Source: Brachionus manjavacas
Lineage: Eukaryota > Rotifera > Eurotatoria > Ploima > Brachionidae
Direction: 5' to 3'
DNA length: 64,000 nucleotides
NCBI GenBank assembly: GCA_019054805.1
Contig: JAHQIY010000007.1
Coordinates: 4,221,501 to 4,285,500 of the forward strand
In this document: positions 1-12,046 of the stretch, one piece after another
Numbering within the stretch: position 1 is the first letter of the stretch
Layout: every line of letters begins with the position of its first letter
Position numbers and translations under genes: made by a program
Notes under the pieces: generated by a model
Database searches by the model: none
What the model was told of the DNA's origin: nothing
The model's input: only the letters and a program-made list of their open reading frames with translations

Positions 1-769
1 TTTTAAAATTAGAAAAAAAATTAATTTTCGGATAAATTTACTCGGTTAATAAAATTTTACTATTTAAAATATTTCAAGGTTAATCAACAGAGTAATGCCT
101 ATATTTTTTAGACGGATTAACACTTCATTTATTTAAACATCAATATTTAGGTAATAAAGTGTAGTAAATCAAGAATTGTTCTGTTATGAGTATATCTTAA
201 ATAAAATAACAAAAAGTAAATAAAACTAGTGGTATGTTCAAATATTTATAATGTTTAATTTTTTTAGTTGAAATGATTATTCAAGAAGTAAACGGGTCAA
301 ATAGAGATGATAAAATTAATTATGAGAAATTAATCAAAGTTTTGTCTACACCGTTATCCAGCTTTTAAAAAAATAATTTTTAACGTAAATTTAATACCAA
401 ATTTTTTAAAAATTAAATTATATTCTTTTTAATAAACTTAAATAAGCCTGTTGATATTTAAATTCTAATTTAGATTCCACTAATACAATTTTTTAAAATA
501 ATTAAAAGCATTAATTGCTAAAATTAATTCTTTGATTAAAAAAAATATTTTAATGGTTCATATTTTTTCCTTATTATTTTGGAATAAATTCTAAAATTTT
601 AAATTAATTCTCATTAGAGAATTGAAGATTATTTTATATTAAATAAAAAACAAATTGAAAATTTTTAAATGTTAAGGTTTTCTAAAATAAAATTTGACAA
701 GCCTTTAGCTATTTTTATTTTAAATATCAAAATTTTTTAAAATCAAAAATAATTGTACAAAATTCCAAA
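1..769. other. Intergenic, AT-rich
   Basis: Long stretches of A and T with no open frame that resembles a protein. I see no repeat or RNA gene here. It includes the upstream region of the SLC34-like gene that starts at 770. Confidence 0.6.
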
Positions 770-2380
770 ATGAATGCGCTAGATTCAATAAAGATAATGA
801 CCGAGAGTGATGAAACAAAACAAGAAATCATTCAAACAGATCCAAGTCCATGTGAAGAATTGAAAAAATATGACAGCAGTGAAAAAAAAATATTTTTTTT
901 CAAATCCTTTGCCAAGCTAATAATCCTATTCTTTTTGCTTTATTTATTTTTAATTACCTTAGAATTGATTACAATCGCAGTTATACTCATAACCCCGGCG
1001 TTTTTAAAATTTCAAAATGTCCTCAGACATCTATTTTCCGATCCTATCACTGCTTTATGCTTAGGCATTCTCACTACATCTATTCTTCAAAATGCGGCGG
1101 CCACAACTTCAATAATAATTACAATGGTCGGAACTGGTCTGATTTCATCAGTCAAGAATGCTATTCCTGCAATAATGGGCTCAAATATTGGAACATGTGT
1201 AACCAGCTCTTATGTTGCGTTAACTTTATCAAATAATCCGCTTTCACTTGGAAGAGCTTTCGCTGCCGCTACTCTAAACGACATGTTTAACATTTTAACA
1301 ACCTTAATCTTGCTTCCGTCTGAGACATTTTTCAATATTCTATCGTCAATAACTGAAAAAATTGTTAAATTAATCAATTTTGAAGAAAAAAAATTACTTA
1401 AAGAATTAAATATCATTGGAAAAATTCAAACTCCATTTACAAATTTGTTAATACAGATAGATAAAAGTGAATTAGATCGGTTAGATAATGGATCAACTAT
1501 TGCTTTAAGATATTGCGGGAAAGATGGATCAAATTTTACAGAGGAATGTAATTATTTAGCGATGCCGTTGGTAAAAAATTATGGAGACACAATAACTGGA
1601 TTGATTATTTTAATCTCATCTACAATTTTTTTGTTGATTATTTTTTTTTGCATTGTCAAAATTCTAAACTTGATAATAGCTGGTCCAATAGCTCAATGGG
1701 TTAGTCGAGCTATCAATGCCGAATTTTCAGGTAAATACAAATGGCTGATGAATTTAATTATATTTTTAATTGCTTTTCTGATAACTTTAATTGTTCAAAG
1801 CTCTAATATTATTACAGCTACGTTGGTTCCATTATGTGGTATCGGCGCAGTAAGTCTGCAAAGAGTTTATGTTATGATAATGGGCTCAAATGTTGGCACT
1901 ACAGTGACTGGTATTTTGAGTGCATTCTCTCAACCCGGTTGTACCTTGAAAAAATCTCTGCAACTTGCTTTTGTCTATACATTATTCAATTTATTTGGTG
2001 TTGTACTGTGGCTGCCCATACCGTTCTTCCGGTTGCCCAAAAAAATTGCCATAAAGTTAGGTAATCAGGCTTTTATTCACCATTGGTTTATAATAACCTA
2101 TATTTCTTTATTTTATTACATAACACCTCTGATTATTCTTCTAATATGTCTTTTTTTTTTAAATTATAGAATAATAATTATTCTATTACTCGTATTTGTA
2201 TGTTTAACAGTTTTTTTAGTCTACATTTTAGTTGTAAAATATTGTTTTGTAATTTTGCCAGAAAGACTTAAAAATTGTTTTACTTATAAATCAATTGAAA
2301 ATTTAAATTTTCATAAAAAACTCTATGAATCAAAATATAGTCGTGTTTTGAGACGGCTAAGCTCTGTTGATACCTCGTAG
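770..2380 (+). CDS. SLC34-type sodium-dependent phosphate cotransporter
   Basis: A single uninterrupted frame of 536 aa starting at ATG 770. It has the two inverted repeats of the SLC34 (NaPi-II) family. Repeat 1 reads ILQNAAATTSIIITMV, then AIPAIMGSNIGT and GRAFAAATLNDMFN. Repeat 2 reads VQSSNIITATLVPL, then MGSNVGTTVTGIL and PIPFFRLP. A large hydrophilic loop with several cysteines separates the halves, as in animal members, and many membrane segments are visible. The family imports phosphate with Na+ across the plasma membrane. The Asp in TLNDMFN matches the position tied to electrogenic transport in mammalian NaPi-IIa/b. The QSSS signature is altered in both halves (QNAA and QSSN), so substrate handling may differ. 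No introns are present, unlike most neighbours. An AATAAA lies at 2431-2436, about 50 nt past the stop. Family call is firm; exact substrate is not. Confidence 0.9.
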   Translation: MNALDSIKIMTESDETKQEIIQTDPSPCEELKKYDSSEKKIFFFKSFAKLIILFFLLYLFLITLELITIAVILITPAFLKFQNVLRHLFSDPITALCLGILTTSILQNAAATTSIIITMVGTGLISSVKNAIPAIMGSNIGTCVTSSYVALTLSNNPLSLGRAFAAATLNDMFNILTTLILLPSETFFNILSSITEKIVKLINFEEKKLLKELNIIGKIQTPFTNLLIQIDKSELDRLDNGSTIALRYCGKDGSNFTEECNYLAMPLVKNYGDTITGLIILISSTIFLLIIFFCIVKILNLIIAGPIAQWVSRAINAEFSGKYKWLMNLIIFLIAFLITLIVQSSNIITATLVPLCGIGAVSLQRVYVMIMGSNVGTTVTGILSAFSQPGCTLKKSLQLAFVYTLFNLFGVVLWLPIPFFRLPKKIAIKLGNQAFIHHWFIITYISLFYYITPLIILLICLFFLNYRIIIILLLVFVCLTVFLVYILVVKYCFVILPERLKNCFTYKSIENLNFHKKLYESKYSRVLRRLSSVDTS

Positions 2381-3522
2381 AGAAAAATTTAAATACGCTT
2401 TTTTTTTTAATTTAAGATTATTTATTTATAAATAAAATTGTAAATAACGAATGTTTTTTAAGATTTTGTCTGATCATATTCTTCTGGGTACATTAGAAAT
2501 AATAAGACATCAAATACGCTGTAAACAAAGTGCCTTGGGAACAAAATTGTTTGAATTTTGAAACATGTTTAAATTGGCACACTTACTTGTTCAAAATTTC
2601 ATGTTTTAAGCAATTAATGATGACGTTAATCGAATAATCAAGTCTTTTGCCAAAAATTTTCTTTATCAAATCTAAAAATAAAATGTAAATTTTTATATTA
2701 AAAAACCTTTAAAACAGTCTCAAAGGTATTTTTTCTTAATTTACGTATTTGGAAGTGCGAAGATAAAAGCAATACAGCACGAAAAAATGTGAAGAATTTT
2801 AAAATTTGTTTAGCGATTGCTTTAAATTAAGATTATATATTTTAATATGAACTATTGGTTTCATAAAAATGCATTGTTGCTTAAGAGGCTTGTTTTGAAT
2901 TTTAAAAATATCTTTTTTTAAAAAAAACTTAAATTTTATCTATGTCATCTTAGAAAATTCTTTTCAAAATTCTTCTATTCCATTGCTCTTTGGTTTACTA
3001 TTCCAATTTTCTAATTTTGCAAAAAAGTCAATTCAAAAATTTTTATAAGAAAAATTCAGATAAAGATATTCAGATTAATTGACAATGAAAAAGAAATTTT
3101 AACTAAAAAAATTTCTTGCGCTATAAAAATTCAACACCCTTTAGAATTCTGATTTAAGATATTAAAAATATTCTAAAATTATTCCTTATTAATTGAAAAT
3201 ATCAAGTAAATAGAGAATTATTTTAAAATCTTTAAGAATTTGAAAAATACCTTCTAGTAAAGAAGACTCAGTATTGTTTAATTTTAATAAATTATTTTTC
3301 AATCCAATTTATTTTTTCGATAAAGAAGCTTGAAGCAAATCATTAAAAAATAAAAAAATTTGTGTCAGAAAAACAGTTGAAAAACCAAACATTTAGTTCT
3401 GTTTCTATCAATAATCGATATATCCTAATTTTATTCTTATGCTTTTGTCTATGTTTAAGAGCGTTAGATAGTAATTTTAAATAGTTGCCAATAATTGTAA
3501 TAAAACTGGTTTCAATCGAACT
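2381..3522. other. Intergenic region between convergent genes
   Basis: About 1.1 kb of AT-rich sequence between the ends of the SLC34-like gene (+) and the SNX19-like gene (-). It contains a possible polyadenylation signal near 2431 for the former. No protein-like frame or structured repeat was recognised. A further short 3' exon of the sorting nexin could hide here. Confidence 0.5.
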
Positions 3523-5997
3523 TCACCGCCGCCTCATTTTTTGAATGAAATTTTCTTCATAAAGCGAAACACATATTTTTTTAAAATAAAATATTGAGAC
3601 TGTTTTTGAAAACTTTAATGATATTAAAAAAATAAATTTACCAGGAATTTTTTTTTGTAATAAAGTTTCAATTAAAATTTGATAATCTGGATCACTATAT
3701 TTAATTTTTTGTGTTTTAGCAAATAGAGTACTCTCTAAATTTTGAAAATACAAAGCCAAGTTTTCATAAGACATCAATTTGTTTAGTTGGTCCTCAAAAA
3801 ATCTTTTTATGAAAATTTTAAAATTTAATACAACTAATTCTTTACCATCTATATACCTTTCAGCGTAAAACTCACAAACAGTAGATTCAAATAATTTATA
3901 GACATTTTTATGATTAAACCAGAAATTGGCTGGCAAATTGTTCATTAAAGAAGCTGAAAGCATTACTTTGTTGAATATCTCTAACAGATTTTTGCTAAAG
4001 CTTATTTCATAAAAAGGTTTTGTTTCATTTGAATTTTCTTTTAAAAATTGTAATTTAAATTCTGACACAAAAAACAAAAAAATAATTACCGTTTTTAAAA
4101 ATATTTTCGTAAAGTATCCTCGTTTCTTTCAACAAAATATCTAATTGATCACGAAACTTTTTAAAATTGTCCTTAAAATAACAAATCACACAAAAATATT
4201 TCCAACTTTTTTTTCTTACTTCTTTGGTATATTCAAACGAATTTGGTAGAATGTTTGCAAAATTAACAATCGGATCAAGTTTCGATGAATTTCGATCAAA
4301 CAAAGTTTCACTAACAGATTTGAAAATTGACTTTTAAAATTTATTAATTAAAAAGAAAACGAGAAAAAAGTGAAAAAATTTTACCGAATTTTGATTCTCT
4401 TTTGTATGTTCATTATTCGAGTTGAGGCCCAAAAAATTGATAAAATCTTTTGACTGACAAATCTCAGTCAAACAAATCAAGCTCTATTTAAAGAAATAAA
4501 AATAAAAATCTTAGCAATAGTTAAATTTTACATTCAAATATGTATTAAGCTTGATTCGTCTTTTTTCGACTATTTCGAATTCCATATTTCCAATGGGGGA
4601 GTTAAATTTAGAAGGACCCTTGAAATTTTTTAAATGAAACTGTTCATCTAAACTTTTCTGAAGTGACACAAATTCTTTGTATCTTCTCTTAATTAGTTTG
4701 GTTAGTATTTCTGTATTATCGTTGCCAGAATCCTTGTTTAAATCCGAAGATGAGGATGAAAATTTATAGTCAAACTTGATTTAGAAAAAATCAGAACCAA
4801 TAGTTTAAAACACTTATCAAAAATTACCTGTATCAAATAATTAGTAAACTCTTTTCCTGTTTTGGGTTCTTTGCCTATCTCAGAACCTGTGATTCCGATG
4901 TTAAATATTTCCAAAAACAGATTGTTCTCAGTCTCATCCATGGCAGCGTAAATGGGATTTTTCATTGATAGTTGTGGTTTTTGAGATGCTTTTGACTGAT
5001 TTCCGAGCTCATTCTTTAAGCTAACTTCTTCAGATAAGTCAACCGACTCAAAGTCGTCATCTGATCCAGAGTAAAACATTTCTTGTGGTTGCTGTTCGAC
5101 TTCTATTCTGGCTGCAAATGTTCGTTCTCTGTCCAAAGCACAGCAAATGGCAAAGTACAAAAATTGAGGTTTGCTAACAAGATCTACAATCTTTTGGATG
5201 CAGTTTTTTCCGATTAGTTGCATGAACAGCTCCTCCAAAAACTGATTGTTTACATCCAGAATATTTCCAGATTTTCTCAAAATTATGAGCACAAATTTTT
5301 TAATGAAAATTTTTTCCGATTCTGGCGAAAATCTGAGCGCTGGATGAAGTTTTTCTATAGGAATGGCAACTTCGGATAGCTCATGATTTATACCGAAATT
5401 TATAAAATTTTTGTTCAAAATAAGCATTAATTTGGAAAATAGATCTATTTTATTTAAATGAATAAAACGATCTATTAGGTCTTTAAAAATTAGCCGAAGT
5501 TGTAGCTTTGACTCTGAGATAAATTGACCATCATTGCTTATGTAAGCAACATACCATGTTTCAATGAAATTTTCCGATACTTTGTCGACAAAAGAATCAA
5601 TTTGTTTCATCATTTTTTCGTAGCTTTTTTCATTTTTTTGCGCCAAATCTTGGTTCGTAATCTCAAAAATTGTTTCCAATTTTTCTTTCTCATTTAACTT
5701 ATATTTCAGCAATTTTGAGAATATTCGGTAAATTTGCTCATTTTTGAACAAGAAAGTGTACAAATTTAATTGAAATTTGGTGACTTGGGATGGGCTGCTG
5801 CACTGTTTCAGATTGATTAGCTGTACAAACGAATTGAAAAAATTATAGCTTAGATTGCACAAGAGAATCGAAGTAATTAGAATTGAGAATAATTTATAAC
5901 TTTTAACAAATAAATAAGCCAAAATTAAAAGTGCAAAATTAACGATTAGTATCAACTTTATTTTGAAATTTAATGGTTTGTTTTTAAACCAGTTCAT
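3523..5997 (-). CDS. SNX19: Sorting nexin, SNX19 type (TM-PXA-PX-nexin C)
   Basis: Reconstructed on the minus strand as exons 4828-5997, 4532-4774, 4385-4483, 4090-4330, 3642-4061 and 3523-3599, about 749 aa. The N-terminus has two hydrophobic helices (about residues 12-52). Next comes a PXA domain (about 110-300, with FIETWYVAYIS and LHPALRFSPESE). The PX domain follows with KRRYKEFVSLQKSL, FKGPSKFNSPIGNM and the phosphoinositide-pocket-like VEKRRIKLNTYL. After it lies an alpha-helical C-terminal (nexin C) region. PX follows PXA with no RGS domain between, which fits SNX19 rather than SNX13, 14 or 25. SNX19 tethers endolysosomes to the ER in mammals; that role here is inferred. The last joint is uncertain: the 42-nt intron 3600-3641 has no stop and is divisible by three, so retention would stay in frame. 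Confidence 0.85.
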
Positions 5998-6529
5998 CCT
6001 AAAATCAGTTAATTATTTATTTCTAGACAACAACAATAACAAAAATGTTCAATATGAACCCAGTTAAAAGATTCTCGTATAACATTAAAAGTTTTTGAGT
6101 TGATTATGATTTTATTAAATTATTTAAATAAAAAAAAAATTCGATAAAATACATGTTCTCATGCTAATTTTAATTTAGAAAAAAATCTTATTTCTTTTAG
6201 ATAACAAATAAAACTCATTTGCTTTTGATTTTTTAAAATAAGATAATTTCAAATTTTTTTATTTGAAATGATAATTTAACAATATCAAAAATTAAAAAAT
6301 CATTAATTCGCATATTTGCAAACATTTTCCTTAAGCCATATTCTAAAAATATTTTGTAAAAATTTCACTATTACCACTGGGAAGGTTTAATTTTAGGATG
6401 CTTTTTTTTTTTATGAGTGACTTTTGAAGGATCATCCGGCTAATACACTTGAATTGATAAAATAATAAGCTTATTTACACAATAATTTTAATTTTGCGAC
6501 TAATGGCTAAATATAATTGCCAAAAGAGA

Positions 6530-9500
6530 CTACCAAAGATTTGGAAAAATTTGCTTCATGCTTTTAAATCCTTGATTTTCCCGTTTTGTCCAATATTGTT
6601 CATTAAATATCCATTCTTTTTCTTCGTTAGTGCTTGTTTTGAGACTGTCTTTGCTCAATCTGAACCACAATGGCTGATGAAATTCGCCCTTAGCCTCCAT
6701 TTCCTTTCGCCTAGTACGCTGTTTTTCTTCAATTCGATGTTTTTCACATTCAGCGCGCTCCACGTCACCATTTTCAAGATTTCTCTGATCTGGTCTGAAT
6801 CGAGTATCGGTCGGAGGCAAATCACTTTTGATATCTTCTGTTATTTCATTTAACTCCATGGCAAAGCGGGTAAATCCATAATACATATTAAAGTCCTCGG
6901 GCATTGCGCCCATTCTCCAAATTGTTTTGGCTGTATTATCCATTCCGCACAAAAACGATTCATGCCATTGACCAAATATTTTGCGCTTGACCACATTATC
7001 TTCAAAAACCTCGCCGTAAAATTCATTTTTTTGACTCGAATTACTAGACTTAGAACAAAAAAAAATAATCTAAAATTTTTTTATTTAATTTTCACATTAC
7101 TTTTGGAAAATTAATTGTACAAGATATGCCATTTGTACACCTAATTGTAATCTCGCCATATTGTTCTATTTTTCGTGATGCTCCCATCACATTATGGACA
7201 TACATGACAATTTTGTTCCATTGATATGTCTCATTGAATCTTTAATTTAAAATTAGAATTTTTGGTTAACAAAATTTTTTCCATTTCATAGAATTGTTTT
7301 CATTTTAAGTTCTTATGAATAAAATAAAGATAATTCTATGGATAAAATAAAGATAATTCTATGGATAAAATAAAGATAATTCTATGGATAAAATAAAGAT
7401 AATTCTATGATAGAAATTTTATGGTTCTTGTAATTCTATGAATAAAATAAAGATAATTCTATGATAGAAATTTTATGGTTCTTGTAATTTTTCTTGGACT
7501 ATAAGCTGACAAAATGTTTAAAATATTCCAAAAATCTAAAAATTTTAAATTTTAATTGAAAAAAAATAATAAATTATTTTTTTATTAAATAATCTTGCAA
7601 AAGAATTTAAATTTTTTTCTAAAAAAACTACTCTAATAAATTTAATTTGAAAAAAAAAATTTAAACAAATTTCTATTAAATTTGTAATTACGTAATTTCT
7701 ATGAAATAAATTCGATGAGCATATTTCTATCAAATATTTTTTACAAAAATTTAATTATTTGAATTTTGCTTTATTAATTTTTTATGAACTAATTTTACAA
7801 TGAATTGATACATATTTTAATTTATAGAGATTATTTATTTTACTAACTTACTTTGGTAAAGTGACTCTGGTGTATCCTTCCGGATGAACTTCCATTGATT
7901 TACCCCAGAATTTTATTTTAGCATGAAAGACTTGTTCGTGGATGAAATTTTTTGACTGGCAGTTGCAAGAAGATATTGGTGGATGATGACTCACCTGTTC
8001 AGCTACATACTTCCATCCTTTATCAGGTCTTATTAATTCGTATGTTTCGCCAAGAACTGGATTGAAGTTTTTAGCCCCGTTGCGGTAATATGATGAAGAA
8101 TAGCCGGAAATAACAAAAGCTGCAATGTAAATCATTCGGTCATACGGGTCTGAAAGACTGCTCGCTGTGTCCAATAGATCACTATATTCAAGCTCTTCAC
8201 TCAATCTCTGATGAAGTTTTTTAGTTTGCAGAATAGTTTAAGTTTTCTAATTAAGTTACTTGAAGAATGCTCAATGGTTCATTAAGAATGACTGGAAGAG
8301 ATACTTTAGACAAGTCTTTGCCGATCGCTTTTCTCAAAATTCCCCAAACACTCACGTTAGATGCATCAGGGGCCGTTGCTGGAAGTTTTCGTCGTCTTGT
8401 CATCATCTTTTGAGTCTGAAGCTCTTCTTAAAAAAAATTAAATAAAAATTGATCTATTAAATCTTATTTAAAAAATAATTGACAATTATCTAATTAAAAT
8501 AAACATTCCTAGGATGCATCAAGCAAAATTTTAGTTATTACATAAGTACACAGAATATTTAATACAAATATGATTCGATATAAAATTTAGGGCTGTTAAT
8601 TTAATAATGATTTGATTTTTATAGATTCAATGATTAATTATTATTAATTTTCAATTTATAATTTTAAATTTTGCCGAAAATTTTATAAGCATAATTTTTA
8701 AATTAAAAAAAATAGATTCGAATTTGAATAAACTTATTATGAATTTTACTAATTAGAAATATGACTTATTATCAAATACCATGATAAGGGTCCAAAATTT
8801 TTAAAATTTCTTATTTTTACTCTGATCATTTGTTTCAGAATGTATTAGAGAAAAAAATATTAACAACCCCTAATCAAGCTCATAATGAAAACATATGCTA
8901 ATTTTTGAAATACCTTCACTTGGATCATATGAAACATCTCGATTTAAGTCAACTTAGAAAAAATTACTTATAAAAATACTGTTTATATCATTTGAATAAA
9001 AAAGAATTGATAAAGTTAACAAAAAAAAAGCTAAATTCTAAATACCAACCTGGGACAATTGGATGTTGACCTGATTTGGCAATTTCAGCTGCCTCTTGGT
9101 CACTCTCTTGATCAGAGTCATCGTCTGACTCACTATCCGATGTGAGGTATTCAATAGCATCATAAAATTGCTGCGAGTCTTGAAGTGACACTGTTGACAT
9201 AACCGATTCAGATCTCTGAGATCTAAATGATGATTTATTCATCTTTATTTTAAAAAATAAAATTTTAATCCATAAAATATATTAAAAATTTTACATTAGA
9301 ACTGTCTGTCAAAAGATTCTGTTTTTTAAGAAGTAATTGTTGATAAATAAAAATCAATTGATCATGAACTTAAAATAAAATTTCTATGAGATGAGAATTT
9401 TTTTTGCTGAATGAATTACTTGATTTAGCATCCTGATAAAAATTTTTTCTAAACAAATTTTCATCATTTGAAAGTGAACTAGACGATTGATTTGTTTGAG

Positions 9501-12046
9501 ACGAACAAATAGTTGCAGTTGAATTAATGCTAATTGATGGCGGTACAGTCAAAACCATGGCTAAATTTGAAATGGTACTTGGACTTGAATTTATGGAACT
9601 TAATGTATTACCATTTGAATTTGTAGTCATCTGACCACTTTCATTGTTTATTAAATTCGGGTTCGATTTACTTGAGTGAATCTTTGGATTCGCATTCATC
9701 ATTTGAATGAAATCTGCACTCTTGTAAAAAAATTAAAATTTTAGACAAAAAAAAGTGTTCAAAAAGGAATGCATACCACTGATGACTGTTGAGCTTGGTG
9801 GTGAGGAATAAACGCAATTGTTTGTCCAGGTAAATTGCTTATTTGGTTATTCGAAGAATTGATAGTATTTGCTGATGACGACAAAGTGCATAAATATAAA
9901 GAGCCTAGGACTTTTGACAAATTCATTAAATTCTCCTCAACTTGCTTAAAACTATTATCCAATTGATAATCATCAATAACTGAATAGTTTTTTTGCTTGT
10001 TTTTAACTTCGTGATCTATTTTTAAATTTATTTGCAAATTTCTTTTGGCTAAGTCCTCAGATCTAAATTTTTTTTTCATTAAAAAAAAACAAAAGAATTT
10101 AATTAATATACGTTTGATTTTTTGGAAAATTTATCATATTTGATGAGCTTTGATTAATTTTCAAATTGCTTGATGACAAATCTGATTTACGGTTATTTGC
10201 TGGCGTTAGTTGGGTTTGGTTATTGATTAGGAAACTGCTATTACGGTTATTATTCTGGAAAAGTTTGAATTGGTAATAAAGTCTATGTTGCCTTAGTAGT
10301 TCTAGCCATGTTTCGAATTCAGATTGAGTTTTTGCCTAATTTTAGCAAAAATTAATCAAAATTTTTTAAACAAACTTGACAATACTTTTAACTGGCAAAC
10401 AACTGCACTCGAATTAGTGCTTGAGTCGATCAAAATTCTTCGTTTACAGGAAATATAGGAGACAATGGACATGTATGCATTCAGGACTCCATGGGGCTTA
10501 TCTTTGTGCTTGGTCAACTTAAAATTTTATTAAAAAAATAGGGTGTTTTTGGTGCAACAATGTCTTCCTTTTAAAACCTGCACCGGTATTTTTTAATTAG
10601 TAATGCTTTTTACCTTGGCATTTATTATTTTATGACAGATTATTTGTTTATTAAAGTGACACCAATTTATCCTTTAGCTAAAAATTTCAAGAACTTAGTC
10701 AAAAATTTTAATTTACCTTTAAATTACTAAACAAGAAAGAAAATTATGTGAGAAAATGATTTAAATTTGTAAATATTAATAAATGCTGATTGTTTCACGT
10801 GACCATTATAGCTCATTCATTAATTAAATTTTTGAAACTAGAGGATACTACTTTGAAAAAAATCTTAAATTTTTTAAAAAAATATTCAACACATATAACA
10901 TGATAACCCTAGGATTTTGGCAAAAATATGATTAATAAAACTCCAAAAATTTAACTAATAAATATCTGTTCTGTTAAAGAGTTTAATTTAAAAAATAAGC
11001 AATAACTTTTAAATAATTAATGAATTAAAATTGAAAAAAGGTTAATTTTAAGTCATAAAAATAAATGCTAACTGAATCTTGTAGAATTGTTTAACTTTAT
11101 TTACTTATTCCCTAAAAATTTTATTAAAAATTAATTTGCTATCAATATTATTAGATTTTAAATTCCGAATATAAGCTTTTTTAATTTTTTAATATAGCAT
11201 CCCTAAAAAAATAATCTGCATTCTAAAAAAGCTAATTTATTTAAAAGAGAGTAGGTTTTGATGGAAGTCTAAAAAGTTAGAAAATTTTACATCTGTTTTT
11301 GATTTTCCATAAGTTAAAATTCCATCAGCAAGAATAAAGTAGCGTTTGTGCCAACCTTTCATGGGCCAGTTGCGGCGTTTTAATAAAATTCCTTCATAGT
11401 TTTTCGGCTTCGAAATCACCGCGTTGGTATCTCGGTAGCTTTCGAGCAACTCAACCGCGCGCTTCTTAAATAAAATTAAATTAAATTTTTTAAATGATCA
11501 ATTTTTTTCAACTACCTTTGATTTTTTTGTTACATTGATGTTTTGATTAAAATTTATGTTTTGTTGACCAACGCTTAGATTCAGTACTTCGTCCATATCC
11601 TCATTTTCATCGTCACCACTTGACGGTCCCGAAGATGAAATTTCCTAAAAAAATTAAACAATTATTTAATCTGCAATATCAAAAATTAGGATCATTATGA
11701 CTCTAAATTTTTTTATAAACTCAACAAGTATAACCTCGTAAATTCAATTCTTTTTTGCAAAATAATTATTGATTTAAATATTTTTATCATTATTTATCAT
11801 CTTTTAGAATTTGAAATTATTTACGTTTCTACCAACAAAAAATTAATTTGATGCTTGATGAGTTAGATTTCATTCCTCTGTTCCAAATATACCCTAAGCT
11901 ATAGCATTTTATTATTTTTTAATTAAAAACTGTTGAAAATGTGATGAACTTTTGGAATCAAGTAAAACTTTGGGACTGAAATTTACTTGTTGTCTTGCGA
12001 TGTACATTTTCTGCTTCTCTTCTAAATCATCTGATGCATTTGCCAT
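6530..12046 (-). CDS. OSBPL6: Oxysterol-binding protein-related protein (OSBPL3/6/7 type)
   Basis: Fourteen minus-strand exons: 11987-12046, 11516-11644, 11291-11464, 10386-10517, 10112-10335, 9777-10062, 9420-9720, 9295-9305, 9050-9242, 8914-8952, 8260-8423, 7852-8207, 7101-7239 and 6530-7048. These total 2727 nt, or 908 aa, with every phase matching. The PH domain begins YEGILLKRRNWPMKGWHKRY. A Ser/Asn-rich linker ends in an FFAT-like core, QFYDAIE, followed by an acidic run. The ligand-binding domain has NVSVWGILRKAIGKDLSKV, FNPVLGETYEL and the family signature EQVSHHPP, and ends PPTDTRFRPDQ...FPNLW. Such proteins move sterol or phosphoinositide at ER-plasma membrane contacts and bind VAP through FFAT. 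Length matches human OSBPL3/6 (about 890-930). One ORP of this subgroup is typical in invertebrates, so the symbol marks the subgroup, not strict orthology. Confidence 0.93.
7314..7492. repeat. 23-bp minisatellite plus ~54-bp duplication in an OSBP intron
   Basis: Within the intron between exons 7852-8207 and 7101-7239 the unit AAAATAAAGATAATTCTATG (plus GAT) repeats about four times head to tail from 7321. It is followed by two copies of a longer ~54-bp unit that adds GATAGAAATTTTATGG and TTCTTGTAATT. Copies are nearly identical, so the expansion looks recent. Confidence 0.9.

Noticed and set aside
3523-5997. RGS domain in the sorting nexin (SNX13/14/25 type)
   Set aside because: After joining exons, the PX domain follows PXA directly and the remaining C-terminal helices do not show RGS motifs; SNX19 fits better.
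7314-7492. CRISPR-like spaced repeats
   Set aside because: Units are contiguous without unique spacers, and the genome is a spliced eukaryote.
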